The position numbers and the translations under genes were made by a program. Under the pieces are notes generated by a model. That model had not been told where the DNA came from, did not search any database, and saw only the letters and a program-made list of their open reading frames with translations. A stretch of 50,381 bases of DNA from JBFJKD01 sp041601945 (GTDB lineage: Bacteria > Pseudomonadota > Gammaproteobacteria > Pseudomonadales > Porticoccaceae), in NCBI GenBank assembly GCA_041601945.1, contig JBFIHG010000014.1, forward strand, positions 1-50,381. The letters are read 5' to 3'. This document shows, piece after piece, positions 1 through 9,036 of this stretch. How positions within the stretch are numbered: the stretch's first letter is position 1; each line of letters opens with the position of its first letter.

Positions 1-644
1 ATTGTTTGCCGCAATACCTGATTGGCATTGGCGACCTGGAGGGACCGGAAGAGGTCTGGTTGCAAATTGAGCGCTATAAATTTGCCAACAATACGGCGTT
101 GGCGGAACACATTATGAACTTCGGTTTCGACAACGGCTTCGACTGGGCGGTGGCGAAATCGCTGACTGTTGATCACGGCACGATGTTGCCCATACACCAG
201 TCGGTGAAACCTCGGGAAAGCGGCATGCAGGTCATTCCGGTGTACACCGCCGCCGGCGTTACGCCGTTATTGCGGCCGCGCCGCGCGTATCAGTTGGGCG
301 AAATGATGGGCGCTGCGGTGCAGGCGTGGCACAAGGATGAGCGAGTGGCAATCCTCGGTACCGGCGGTATCAGTCACTGGGTGGGGTCGGCGCAAATGGG
401 GCGGGTCAATCAGGAGTTCGATCAGATGGTGCTCGGCCATGTGGCGGCAGGCAACGCCGAGGCACTGATTAACCTCAGTGACGAATACGTTGTTGAAAAT
501 GGTGGCAACGGCGCGCTGGAAATTCGCAACTGGCTGGTGGCCATGGGCGCTATGCAGGCCAGTGGTGCCGAATTGCTGTGTTACGAACCAATTCCGGAAT
601 GGATTACCGGTTGTGGCATTGCCGAACTGAAGGGTGCTGCCTGA
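1..644 (+). CDS. Type II extradiol ring-cleavage dioxygenase, LigB superfamily (5' end outside window)
   Basis: The reading frame is open from the left edge, so the N-terminus is missing and only about 214 C-terminal residues are seen. The family (LigB, MhpB, DesB/gallate dioxygenases) opens catecholic rings with a non-heme Fe(II). Supporting motifs are VDHGTMLPI, which carries the conserved His of the family's DHG segment, ILGTGGISHWVG in the core, and the C-terminal block YEPIPEWITGCGIAEL, close to LigB-type protocatechuate 4,5-dioxygenases. The stop overlaps the next start (TGATG), so it is translationally coupled to the RHO beta subunit gene. The BenD-like and NahE-like genes downstream suggest it opens the diol made by a ring-hydroxylating dioxygenase. 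The exact substrate (protocatechuate-like, catechol-like or dihydroxynaphthalene-like) cannot be assigned. Confidence 0.85.
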   Translation, partial: CLPQYLIGIGDLEGPEEVWLQIERYKFANNTALAEHIMNFGFDNGFDWAVAKSLTVDHGTMLPIHQSVKPRESGMQVIPVYTAAGVTPLLRPRRAYQLGEMMGAAVQAWHKDERVAILGTGGISHWVGSAQMGRVNQEFDQMVLGHVAAGNAEALINLSDEYVVENGGNGALEIRNWLVAMGAMQASGAELLCYEPIPEWITGCGIAELKGAA

Positions 645-1138
645 TGGCACTGGCGAGCACTCTGGCTGACGCTTCTGCGCTGCGCTACGAAGTGGAGGAG
701 CTGCTGTACGACTACGTGCAGACCATTGACGACGATCGTCTTGAGGAGTGGCCAGATTTTTTTGTGGACGATTGCGAATACATTATTATTCCCCGGGAAA
801 ATACTGATCTGAATCTGCCGGCGGCGATTATATTTTGCGACAGCAAGGGTATGTTGCACGACCGTATCGTGGCGTTGCGCAAGGCCAACATTTATCCCGA
901 ACACTACAGCCGGCATATCGTCAGTAACATGCGCGTCACCGCTGCGCAGGATGGTGTGATTCGCGCCGAGGGTAATTATCTGGTGCTACAAACTCGTATG
1001 GACGGCGATACAAAAATTTATAACGCCGGAAAATACGTGGACGAAATCGTGCGCGTGGACGGCCAGCTTAAATACCGGAAAAAGACCTGTATTTTTGATA
1101 CCCACCGTATTCAGACGCTGCTGGTAACACCCATTTAA
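644..1138 (+). CDS. Aromatic-ring-hydroxylating dioxygenase beta (small) subunit
   Basis: This 164-residue protein has the SnoaL/NTF2-like fold of RHO small subunits (BenB, AntB, XylY type). Recognisable features are an N-terminal helix with DDDRLEEWPDFFVDDCEY, the central HYSRHIVSN segment, and a C-terminal KYRKKTCIFDTHRI strand. The ATG at 644 was chosen because it overlaps the preceding stop in TGATG; the frame is open further upstream but that part lies inside the dioxygenase gene. Beta subunits support the alpha3beta3 hexamer and have no redox centre. No alpha subunit is adjacent in the window, so its partner is probably left of base 1. A second alpha/beta pair sits at 29.5-31.5 kb. It is likely co-transcribed with its neighbours on both sides. 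Confidence 0.85.
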   Translation: MALASTLADASALRYEVEELLYDYVQTIDDDRLEEWPDFFVDDCEYIIIPRENTDLNLPAAIIFCDSKGMLHDRIVALRKANIYPEHYSRHIVSNMRVTAAQDGVIRAEGNYLVLQTRMDGDTKIYNAGKYVDEIVRVDGQLKYRKKTCIFDTHRIQTLLVTPI

Positions 1139-1161
1139 CCTTTCGCGAACAGGAACAAAGC

Positions 1162-1947
1162 ATGAGCGCATCAAGATTTGCTGGCAAGTCCGTGATCGTG
1201 ACCGGCGCGGCTCAGGGTATTGGCCGCGCCTGTGCGCTACGCTTTGCCGCGGAGGGCGCCCGCGTAACCGTGGCGGACAGGGCGCAGGCCCAGGCGCAGC
1301 AGGTGTTGGCGGAAATCGAAGCGGCTGGCGGCGAGGGTCGCGTCAGCATTGTCGATCTGGAAACCAGTGCGGGTGCGCGGGAATTGATGGAGCAGGTGCA
1401 GGAAGCCTATGGCCGCATCGATGTGTCGGTACACAATGTGGGTGGCACCATCTGGGCGAAACCGTTCTGGGAGTATCCCGACGAGCAAATTGAAAAAGAA
1501 ATCCAGCGCTCCCTGTGGCCGACCCTGTGGTGTTGCCGGGCGGTTATTCCGTACATGATAAAACAGAAAGCTGGAGCCATTGTTAATGTGGGGTCGGTCG
1601 CCACCCGGGGTGTTAACCGGGTACCGTATTCCGCAGCCAAGGGCGGCGTGCAGGCCATCACCACCTGTCTGGCCATGGAGCTGGCGGATTACGGGGTGCG
1701 GGTTAATTGCGTGGCGCCCGGTGGGGTGGATGTCGGTGAGCGGGCCATCCCGCGCAATGTGAGCGCGCTGACCGAGGTGGATCGCCTCGGCATGCAGGGC
1801 GTATACGATCAGACGTTGCGGGATACACCCATGCAACGCTTTGGTACCCCGGACGAAGAGGCCGCGGCGATCACCTTCCTCGCCGCCGATGAGGCGTCCT
1901 ACATTACCGGGCAAACCCTGTATGTTGCCGGCGGTGGCATCGGCTAA
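1162..1947 (+). CDS. SDR-family cis-dihydrodiol dehydrogenase, BenD/XylL-like
   Basis: This 261-residue classical short-chain dehydrogenase has the NAD-binding motif TGAAQGIG near residues 14-21 and a YSAAK catalytic motif (Tyr-x3-Lys). Long stretches resemble BenD: GGTIWAKPFWEY, RSLWPTLWCC and VGSVATRGVNRVPYSAAKGG. BenD/XylL oxidises and decarboxylates the benzoate cis-diol to catechol with NAD+. A Shine-Dalgarno AGGAAC precedes the ATG, and it follows the beta-subunit gene by 23 bases. The family assignment is very secure. The ring-carboxylate substrate is inferred from the BenD-like segments and not proven; a non-carboxylated arene diol is possible. Confidence 0.88.
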   Translation: MSASRFAGKSVIVTGAAQGIGRACALRFAAEGARVTVADRAQAQAQQVLAEIEAAGGEGRVSIVDLETSAGARELMEQVQEAYGRIDVSVHNVGGTIWAKPFWEYPDEQIEKEIQRSLWPTLWCCRAVIPYMIKQKAGAIVNVGSVATRGVNRVPYSAAKGGVQAITTCLAMELADYGVRVNCVAPGGVDVGERAIPRNVSALTEVDRLGMQGVYDQTLRDTPMQRFGTPDEEAAAITFLAADEASYITGQTLYVAGGGIG

Positions 1948-1972
1948 GTTGAGCCGCCCGGTATATTCGCAG

Positions 1973-2389
1973 TTAGCTGGCGGAATCGATGGCCCTGGCC
2001 TTGCCCCACACCCAGACGCCCGTGGCGATGATAATCAAATGAATCACCAGGGTGATCATTGCCAGCGGCACCGCTTCATAACCCATGGCGCTGTAGATGT
2101 CCCAGATGCCAAACAGGGTTTCCGTCAGCAGTACGATGGGAATCAGCGCGGCGTAGTAGCGCAGCGGTTGGCGCGAACCGACCAGTAGCACCACGCCAAT
2201 GGCGGCGAGACCGAGACCCACGATTAGCCAGGCATCGAGCAGTAACTGAAATATCGGTTCGCCCTGATACAGTTCGACACCGGGGTACATACCCGCCATT
2301 TGCGGGCCCCACACGGAGGGCCACAGCAACAACAGATTCAGTAAATAAAAAATGCCGATTGAGATCATCCAGATACGCAGCGCTTTCAT
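1973..2389 (-). CDS. Small membrane protein, BphX-like
   Basis: This 138-residue protein has four predicted hydrophobic helices (about residues 4-23, 50-70, 78-95, 108-128). The pattern MYPGVEL, LLDAWLIVGLGLAAIGVVLL, LFGIWDIYSAMGYE and IHLIIIATG resembles the BphX family, a group of unknown function named from biphenyl-degradation clusters. The start has a GGAG Shine-Dalgarno (GGAGAACCTATG). It runs against the surrounding catabolic genes, and its promoter would share the AT-rich spacer at 2390-2508 with the hydratase-aldolase gene. The family match is from memory of the pattern, so it is moderate. Location in the inner membrane is clear, function is not. Confidence 0.6.
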   Translation of the reverse strand: MKALRIWMISIGIFYLLNLLLLWPSVWGPQMAGMYPGVELYQGEPIFQLLLDAWLIVGLGLAAIGVVLLVGSRQPLRYYAALIPIVLLTETLFGIWDIYSAMGYEAVPLAMITLVIHLIIIATGVWVWGKARAIDSAS

Positions 2390-2399
2390 AGGTTCTCCG

Positions 2400-2427
2400 T
2401 TTATTTTAAGTACAGTGATGATAATAT
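2400..2427 (+). promoter_or_regulatory. Candidate sigma70-like promoter for the hydratase-aldolase gene
   Basis: A TTTATT box (2400-2405) and a TAATAT box (2422-2427) are separated by 16 bases, in the most AT-rich part of the divergent spacer. The -35 match is weak. The position, about 80 bases before the start at 2509, is reasonable. Confidence 0.35.
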
Positions 2428-2508
2428 ACTCAATTACAAATTAAATCGTCGTGAGTGTCCATAGGCAATTCCGGCGCAGTAACCAGATTACTTAACAGGA
2501 GCGATTCC

Positions 2509-3495
2509 ATGGCAAATCAGGGCTTACTACAGATTAACGATATCAAAGGCGCATGGGCGATTATCCCTACGCCTGCGAAAGAAGGGGCGAGCGACTGGCG
2601 CATGACGGATACCCTCGACCTCGACGAAACCGCGCGGGTGGTGGATGAGTTAATCAAGTCAGGGGTAAACGGCATTTTGTCCATGGGTACGTTGGGGGAG
2701 TGCGCGACCCTGACCTGGGACGAAAAAAAGCGATTGATGACGACCATGGTGGAGAGCGCGGCGGGCCGCGTGCCGATTTTTGTGGGTACCACGGCGCTCA
2801 ACACGCGAGATACCATTGAGCAAACCAAATTTGCCTACGATATCGGCGCCGACGGCACCATGCTGGGAGTGCCGATGTGGTGCGCGCCGAGTACCGATGT
2901 AGCGGTACAGTTTTACAAGGATGTGGCGGGGGCGGTACCGAATATGAATATCGCTATCTATGCCAATCCAGAAGCGTTTAAATTCGATTTTCCGCGTCCT
3001 TTCTGGGCTCAGGTGGCGCAGCTGCCTCAGGTGGTAACGGCTAAATATATTGGTGTTGCGACGCTGGCTCTCGACCTGATGCTGACCCAGGGCAAAATCA
3101 AGTTTCTGCCGATCGACTTTGATTACTATGCGGCGGCGCGTATTGATGAATTTGTGGACGCGTTCTGGAGCAGCGGCGCGGTCTGTGGTCCGACGGTTAC
3201 TCTTAAATTGCGGGATCTGGTGATAGATGCCCGTAAAACCGGCGACTGGAGCAAGGCCAAGGCGTTTAGCCAGCGCCTCGCGCCCACCGCCGCACCGTTA
3301 TTTCCCAACGGGAGTTTCAAAGAATTTTCTACCTATAACATCGGTCTGGAGAAGGCGCGCATGAATGCCGCGGGCTGGATGAAAGCCGGCCCGGTGCGTC
3401 CGCCTTATCACATTGTTCCGGAGCAATACCTGGCGGGCGCGCGCCAGTCCGGTGAAATGTGGGCGGCTATTCATCGCGAGCTGAGCGACGGCTAA
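2509..3495 (+). CDS. Hydratase-aldolase of the DHDPS superfamily, NahE/PhnE-like
   Basis: This 328-residue protein aligns by eye along its whole length with trans-o-hydroxybenzylidenepyruvate hydratase-aldolases. Shared segments include DLDETARVVDELI, GVNGILSMGTLGECATLTW, FVGTTALNTRD, AIYANPEAFKFDFPRPFW, FWSSGAVCGP and YNIGLEKARM. The Schiff-base lysine is Lys179 in VVTAKYIG, with the partner tyrosine in IAIYANPEAF. These enzymes hydrate and cleave an aryl-idene pyruvate to an aromatic aldehyde and pyruvate in naphthalene, phenanthrene and related pathways. The ATG at 2509 follows AACAGGAGCGATTCC, a good Shine-Dalgarno; an upstream in-frame GTG at 2455 has none. The neighbouring LigB-type dioxygenase would supply the ring-cleavage product. 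The exact aryl group is unknown. Confidence 0.9.
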   Translation: MANQGLLQINDIKGAWAIIPTPAKEGASDWRMTDTLDLDETARVVDELIKSGVNGILSMGTLGECATLTWDEKKRLMTTMVESAAGRVPIFVGTTALNTRDTIEQTKFAYDIGADGTMLGVPMWCAPSTDVAVQFYKDVAGAVPNMNIAIYANPEAFKFDFPRPFWAQVAQLPQVVTAKYIGVATLALDLMLTQGKIKFLPIDFDYYAAARIDEFVDAFWSSGAVCGPTVTLKLRDLVIDARKTGDWSKAKAFSQRLAPTAAPLFPNGSFKEFSTYNIGLEKARMNAAGWMKAGPVRPPYHIVPEQYLAGARQSGEMWAAIHRELSDG

Positions 3496-3543
3496 GCGGG
3501 GACTTATTTATCCTGCCATGTCAGCGTAGAGGCTTAAGCTAGA

Positions 3544-4455
3544 GTGGCCGCCGATCGCGCGGCCCATATCAAGGCCATGATTCTGCTCAACGCTACCTGC
3601 CTGTTATGGGCCGGTAATCTGTTGTTTGGGCGTATGCTGCGGGAGTCCATCGGCCCCCTGTTTATTGTTGCGGTGCGCACCCTGGTGGGTAGCCTGGTGT
3701 TCGCCGCGGTAATCTGGTTTTTTGGGCGGCGAGACCTGTATAAACGCATCACCGATTGGCCCGCCGTGCTGGGCATGGGCCTGTGCGGCGTTATTCTGTT
3801 TCAGGTGCTGTTTTACTATGGGCTGCGTTACACCACGGTTTTTAACGCCAGTATCATCAACAGCTTTATTCCAATGGCGACCGCGCTGCTGGCGCTGATC
3901 TTTTTTGGCGAGCGGTTGCGCTGGAATCAGTGGCTGGCGGTACTGGTCACCATGATCGGTATTGGCTGGATTATGGGCAAGGGCAGTATCGATGCATTAC
4001 TTGCCCTGCGCTTTAATATCGGTGACTGGTTGATTCTCGGTGCGGTGTTTTCCTGGGCGATCTACGGCATGCTGGGTAAACGGCTGATGGGGCAGTTGAC
4101 GGCGATGGAGGTTACCGCCCTGGGAATGCTTGTTGCGGTACTTCCAGTCCTGCCGCTGGCGGTGTGGGAGAGCACCGTGATTACGCCGCACATCGACAGT
4201 TTTGTAGTGTTCGCCCTGGCGTTTATCTGTATCGGCCCAACCATTCTGTGCCTGTTCTGGTGGAACCGCGGGGTGCAACTGATCGGTCCGGCTCACGCCT
4301 CCATTTATATGAATCTCATTCCGATCTACGCTGGTGTCATGTCGTATTTCTTTCTGGGTGAACCCCTTGGGCAATATCATCTGGTGGGCGGCGCCATGGT
4401 GGTGGGTGCCAGTTTTTATGTGGGACTGTCCGCGATTCGCCGAGGCCAGTCCTAG
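3544..4455 (+). CDS. EamA-family (drug/metabolite transporter) permease
   Basis: This 303-residue integral membrane protein has about ten hydrophobic helices in two EamA repeats, roughly residues 12-140 and 155-298. Typical DMT signatures are LLWAGNLLFGR in helix 1, a conserved FGERLRWNQWLAVLVTMIGI segment between repeats, and FFLGEPLGQYHLVGGAMVVGA near the end. Members usually export amino acids, drugs or metabolites with proton exchange. The GTG start at 3544 has an AGAGG about 12 bases upstream; an internal ATG at 3577 would cut the N-terminal lead. It follows the hydratase-aldolase by 48 bases, so it may be co-transcribed and may move a pathway substrate or by-product. Substrate is unknown. 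Confidence 0.85.
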   Translation: MAADRAAHIKAMILLNATCLLWAGNLLFGRMLRESIGPLFIVAVRTLVGSLVFAAVIWFFGRRDLYKRITDWPAVLGMGLCGVILFQVLFYYGLRYTTVFNASIINSFIPMATALLALIFFGERLRWNQWLAVLVTMIGIGWIMGKGSIDALLALRFNIGDWLILGAVFSWAIYGMLGKRLMGQLTAMEVTALGMLVAVLPVLPLAVWESTVITPHIDSFVVFALAFICIGPTILCLFWWNRGVQLIGPAHASIYMNLIPIYAGVMSYFFLGEPLGQYHLVGGAMVVGASFYVGLSAIRRGQS

Positions 4456-4481
4456 CTGCCCCGGCGCACCATGCAGATACC

Positions 4482-5477
<996 letters not shown>

Positions 5478-5506
5478 GATGAAAGGCCTTGGTTGAAAAG
5501 TGGGAG

Positions 5507-5989
5507 TTAATCGACAACGATTTGCGCGTAGCGCCCCTGATAAAAGCCAAGGGGGGTGCGATCTTTTTTATCGAACGCGACCACACGACCGACAATAATC
5601 ACGTGGTCGCCGCCTTCGTAACGCATTTCGGTTTTGCATTCAAAGCGGGTCATATAATCGTCCAGCAACGGCACGTTGCCACTACCTTTGCTGTAATTGA
5701 GTTCGCCGAATTTGTCGATTTCCTTGGTGGCGAACAGGGTGGATACGTTTTCCTGTCCGCTGTGCAGCACGTGAATGGCAAACTCGGTCGCTTCGTTAAA
5801 GGCTTCAAAGCTGTTAGCGTTGCGGGCTACGCTCCACAATATTAGCGGTGGATCGAGGGACACCGAGGAAAAACTGTTTGCTGTCATACCCACGGGTTCG
5901 CCATCCGCGTCGCAGGCGGTTACCACGGTAACTCCGGTGGGAAAGCCGCCCAGGGCGGTGCGAAATTCGCGAGGATCGATAGCGGCCAT
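5507..5989 (-). CDS. Flavin reductase-like (HpaC/RutF-type) protein
   Basis: This 160-residue protein has the flavin-reductase split-barrel: FRTALGGFPTGVTVVTACD at the N-terminus, GMTANSFSSVSLDPPLILWSV, and a C-terminal GGDHVIIVGRV with a final FYQGRYAQI strand. Such proteins make free reduced FMN or FAD with NAD(P)H for a two-component monooxygenase. The ATG at 5989 was preferred over an upstream TTG because GAGGGAG lies 12 bases before it. No partner oxygenase is adjacent; the HpaB-type monooxygenase at 37.7-39.1 kb is the only candidate in the window and would be an unlinked pair. A RutF-like role is the alternative. Confidence 0.85.
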   Translation of the reverse strand: MAAIDPREFRTALGGFPTGVTVVTACDADGEPVGMTANSFSSVSLDPPLILWSVARNANSFEAFNEATEFAIHVLHSGQENVSTLFATKEIDKFGELNYSKGSGNVPLLDDYMTRFECKTEMRYEGGDHVIIVGRVVAFDKKDRTPLGFYQGRYAQIVVD

Positions 5990-6135
5990 AATATGGGTAA
6001 ACTCCCTCAACTGGTGGTACGGCAAGCGCCAAATAATACAGAGTTGGTTTCAATAAAGCGAACCGGGAGTGAACCGTTGGTACGCGCATTCAGACTCTTT
6101 ACGGGCTGTGCGCCGCTGGCACGGAAACCGGCAGG

Positions 6136-6771
6136 TCAGGGGTTAGCCAGCACTGCGGGACGTTGCGACACACGCCCGTACCAGGCTTTCAGATGTGGGC
6201 AATTTTCTGGAATGGAGGCTTTGATCCAACCGGCAAAATCGCAGGTCACCAGTGTTGTAATATCTGCTACGGAGTAAAAGTCCCCGGCCACATATTCGTT
6301 ATCGGCCAGACGTTGGTCGAAATCCACGAAGAAATTTTGCAGACGCGCCTTGCCGCGCTCCGCCAGTTCTGGAATCTGTGCATAGCCGTGGGGTCCCACC
6401 ACGGCGCGCTCCGAAAATCCCGGTGTGGTATTGCGAAAGGCGTCGGCCACCGCGGTTAAACCGTTCATGGCAGCGAGGTGATCCCACATTTCTACGCAGG
6501 CTTTTTGGACAGGTGATGAGCCCAGCAGCGCTGGGTTGGGGTGGATTTCCTCGAAATAGCGCTGAATGCCTCGAATCTGGCTGATACAGGTGCCGTCGTC
6601 CAGTTCCAGCATGGGCACATCGCAGGCGGGATTTTTGGCGCGGTACTCCGGTGTCAATTGTTGCCGTTGCATCAGATCTACGGTGACCCGTGGAATATCG
6701 ATACCTTTCTCCGCGAGAAAAATATTGATGCGACGGGGGTTAGGTGCTTTTGGAAAGTCATAGAGTTGCAT
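6136..6771 (-). CDS. Glutathione S-transferase family protein (first of three)
   Basis: This 211-residue protein has an N-terminal thioredoxin-like domain (MQLYDFPKAPNPRRINIFLAEKG, with CDVPMLELDDG around the cis-Pro and an ISQIRGIQRYFEEIHP segment where Ser binds the glutathione gamma-glutamyl group) and an all-helical C-terminal domain (SVADITTLVTCDFAGW). The PNPRR segment in place of SPYCxK suggests a Ser or backbone-activated class. A GGAG precedes the ATG by seven bases. Bacterial GSTs in catabolic clusters often isomerise maleyl-type intermediates, open epoxides or remove halides; which applies here is unknown. Confidence 0.85.
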   Translation of the reverse strand: MQLYDFPKAPNPRRINIFLAEKGIDIPRVTVDLMQRQQLTPEYRAKNPACDVPMLELDDGTCISQIRGIQRYFEEIHPNPALLGSSPVQKACVEMWDHLAAMNGLTAVADAFRNTTPGFSERAVVGPHGYAQIPELAERGKARLQNFFVDFDQRLADNEYVAGDFYSVADITTLVTCDFAGWIKASIPENCPHLKAWYGRVSQRPAVLANP

Positions 6772-6842
6772 GGCGAGACTCCACGGGCTAGCGCATAATT
6801 TATTGCGGCGGTGTTAAGCACCACAAACGGTGCGGCGTAAAA

Positions 6843-6870
6843 TTGTAGACTGCTGATTCCACAATATAGC
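6843..6870 (+). promoter_or_regulatory. Candidate promoter for moeB-moeA
   Basis: TTGTAG (6843-6848) and TATAGC (6865-6870) are spaced by 16 bases, in the 156-186-base spacer between the divergent GST and moeB genes. The match to sigma70 consensus is fair and unsupported by anything else. Confidence 0.3.
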
Positions 6871-6957
6871 ACAGCGGTTAAACTGCGCTCTACGGGGCGG
6901 TTAAATACCGCTGCCAAATACTCTACTATGGCGGTTCTGCAGCAACGGAATACCACT

Positions 6958-7779
6958 ATGTCTGACGGGCGCTCCAGGGATCCGTTGGCGGGGCTCTCAG
7001 GTGATTTTTCTAACCTGTTGCAACAACGTTACAGCCGTCAGTTGCTGCTGCCCGGTTTTGGCTTTGACGGCCAGGAAAAATTGCGGGCAGCTACCGCGCT
7101 GGTCCTCGGCGCGGGTGGCCTGGGGTGCGCCGCCTCTCAATATCTGGTCGCTGCTGGAATTGGGCGTCTGGTGCTGGTGGATTTCGATACCGTAGAGCTA
7201 AGTAACCTGCAGCGTCAGATATTGTTTACCGAGGCGGATATTGGGCACTCCAAGGCTCGCTCGGCAGTCGCCCGGCTACAGGGGTTAAACCCGCACACCG
7301 ACCTGCATGCCATAGAGCAGCGCCTTGATGACGAGGCCTTGCAGGAACAAATTTCTGCCGCCGCGGTGGTCCTCGATTGCAGTGACAATCTGGCCACCCG
7401 TGAGCAATTAAACCGGTTGTGCTGGCGAGCCAAAGTGCCGTTGGTGTCGGGCGCCGCCATACGCATGGAGGGTCAGTTGTCAGTATTTCCCATGACGGCT
7501 ACCGACCCCTGTTATCAATGTTTTAGTCATCTTTTTGGTGAACAAGAGCTTAGTTGTATGGAGGCGGGCGTGCTGGCTCCCGTGGTTGGCATAATCGGCA
7601 ATATGCAGGCGTTGGAGGCGATCAAGGTGATTGCTGGCGTGGGCAAACCGATAGCTGGCAAAGTACTGATGTTCGACGGGGCGCCTGGAGAGTGGCACAG
7701 TTTTGAATTACATAAGTGGGTGGACTGTCCGGTGTGCGCTGGCTCCGCACAGATCGATTTGGTCGGCGGTGCAACATGA
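6958..7779 (+). CDS. moeB: Molybdopterin-synthase adenylyltransferase MoeB
   Basis: This 273-residue ThiF/MoeB-family E1-like enzyme adenylates the C-terminal Gly-Gly of MoaD before sulfur transfer. Landmarks are GAGGLGCAASQYL at residues 51-63, LVDFDTVELSNLQRQ, LDCSDN, VSGAAIRMEGQLSVF, and the two zinc CxxC pairs (CYQC and CPVC near the end). No C-terminal rhodanese domain is present, as in E. coli MoeB. The ATG at 6958 has CGGAA nine bases upstream; an in-frame ATG at 6928 is possible but has no Shine-Dalgarno. The stop overlaps the moeA start (ATGA). Its substrate MoaD is encoded in the moa operon at 16.5 kb. Confidence 0.93.
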   Translation: MSDGRSRDPLAGLSGDFSNLLQQRYSRQLLLPGFGFDGQEKLRAATALVLGAGGLGCAASQYLVAAGIGRLVLVDFDTVELSNLQRQILFTEADIGHSKARSAVARLQGLNPHTDLHAIEQRLDDEALQEQISAAAVVLDCSDNLATREQLNRLCWRAKVPLVSGAAIRMEGQLSVFPMTATDPCYQCFSHLFGEQELSCMEAGVLAPVVGIIGNMQALEAIKVIAGVGKPIAGKVLMFDGAPGEWHSFELHKWVDCPVCAGSAQIDLVGGAT

Positions 7780-9029
7780 GTGATCTGTTGCCCATTGAGC
7801 AGGCGCGGGCGCGTATGCTGGCAGCGGTGCAGGCTGTCGATGTCAGTGAAATGGTTGCGCTACCGGATTTACCGGGGCGTATTCTGGCGGATGATGTGGT
7901 GTCACCCTGCGCGGTACCGCCCACCGATAATTCCGCGATGGACGGCTACGCGTTGCGCTGCGCTGATCTCGCCGCAGCAACCGCTTTTCGGGTAGTGGGT
8001 CAAGCACTGGCCGGGCAGCCGTTCATGGGAGTCGTTGCACCGGGGGAATGCGTATTGATTACCACCGGTGCGGCCATCCCCAGCGGTGCCGATACCGTGG
8101 TTGTGAAAGAACAGGCGCAGGTGAGTGGTACAGCGAGTGACAAATTTAAAACGCCGACGGTGCGTTTTAATGAGAGCGTAACTGGGCAACAGCAAGCGGG
8201 GCAAAATATTCGCCGTGCCGGGGAGGATATTGCGCTGGGTCAGACGCTGTTCGCGGCGGGACATCGCTGCGGGCCGATCGATCCGGGTCTGCTGGCCTCT
8301 GTAGGTCGGCGCGAGGCGCGTGTAACACGTGTTTTAAAAGTAGCCCTGTGCGCAACTGGCAGCGAATTAATTTCCCCGGGAGAACCCCTTGCGGCGGGGC
8401 AGATTTACGAAAGTAACCGTTACTTTCTTACCGCCATGTTGCAACGGCTGGGGGTGTGCGTGATTGATCTGGGGGTAGTGCCGGACCACCCGCAATTACT
8501 TCGGCAGGCTTTTGTGCGGGGTGCGGCAGAAGCGGACGCACTGATCGTTACCGGCGGTGCGTCGGTCGGCGAGGCGGATTATACGCGCACACTACTGGGA
8601 GAACTCGGCGCTGTGGATTTCTGGAAAGTTGCCATTAAACCGGGCAAACCATTTTTGTTTGGCACCTTACAACAGGCGATGTTTTTTGGATTACCGGGTA
8701 ACCCGGTTTCTGCGCTGGTCACCTTTCACCAGCTCGTAGTGCCGACCCTGCAAAAAATGCAGGGTGCCACCGCCACTGCGCCGATAATCTTGCAAGCGAC
8801 AACCACCACAGCTATGGCTCGCAATCGCCTGCGCCTCGACCTGCAACGGGGCTGGCTGCAATCCGGTCAAAATGGGTTGCCCGTGGTGAGCCCAGACCCA
8901 CAGCAGGGATCCGGAGTGTTGAGCGCCATGAGTCGCAGCAACTGTTTTATTTTACTGGAGCCGGGAGAGCAGGCCGTTGCTGCTGGGGCAGTTGTATCCG
9001 TACTGCCTTTCGATGGGTTGCTGATGTGA
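7776..9029 (+). CDS. moeA: Molybdopterin molybdenumtransferase MoeA
   Basis: This 417-residue protein inserts molybdate into adenylylated molybdopterin, the last common step of Moco synthesis. Domains in order are the MoeA N-terminal region with DNSAMDGYALR near residue 50, the MPT-binding domain with VTGGASVGEADYT, KPGKPFLFG and GLPGNPVSALVTF, and a C-terminal beta domain ending in VVSVLPFDGLL. The length fits the family (about 400-411). The ATG at 7776 overlaps the moeB stop by four bases, so expression is coupled. It lies some 4 kb from the moa-mod operon, on the opposite strand. Confidence 0.95.
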   Translation: MSDLLPIEQARARMLAAVQAVDVSEMVALPDLPGRILADDVVSPCAVPPTDNSAMDGYALRCADLAAATAFRVVGQALAGQPFMGVVAPGECVLITTGAAIPSGADTVVVKEQAQVSGTASDKFKTPTVRFNESVTGQQQAGQNIRRAGEDIALGQTLFAAGHRCGPIDPGLLASVGRREARVTRVLKVALCATGSELISPGEPLAAGQIYESNRYFLTAMLQRLGVCVIDLGVVPDHPQLLRQAFVRGAAEADALIVTGGASVGEADYTRTLLGELGAVDFWKVAIKPGKPFLFGTLQQAMFFGLPGNPVSALVTFHQLVVPTLQKMQGATATAPIILQATTTTAMARNRLRLDLQRGWLQSGQNGLPVVSPDPQQGSGVLSAMSRSNCFILLEPGEQAVAAGAVVSVLPFDGLLM

Positions 9030-9036
9030 TGGCATT

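Noticed and set aside
1237..1914. A 225-codon minus-strand frame opposite the BenD-like gene
   Set aside because: The opposite strand encodes an unmistakable SDR in phase with its neighbours; this frame is a compositional shadow.
7902..8355. Minus-strand frames opposite moeA
   Set aside because: Shadows of a confidently identified gene.
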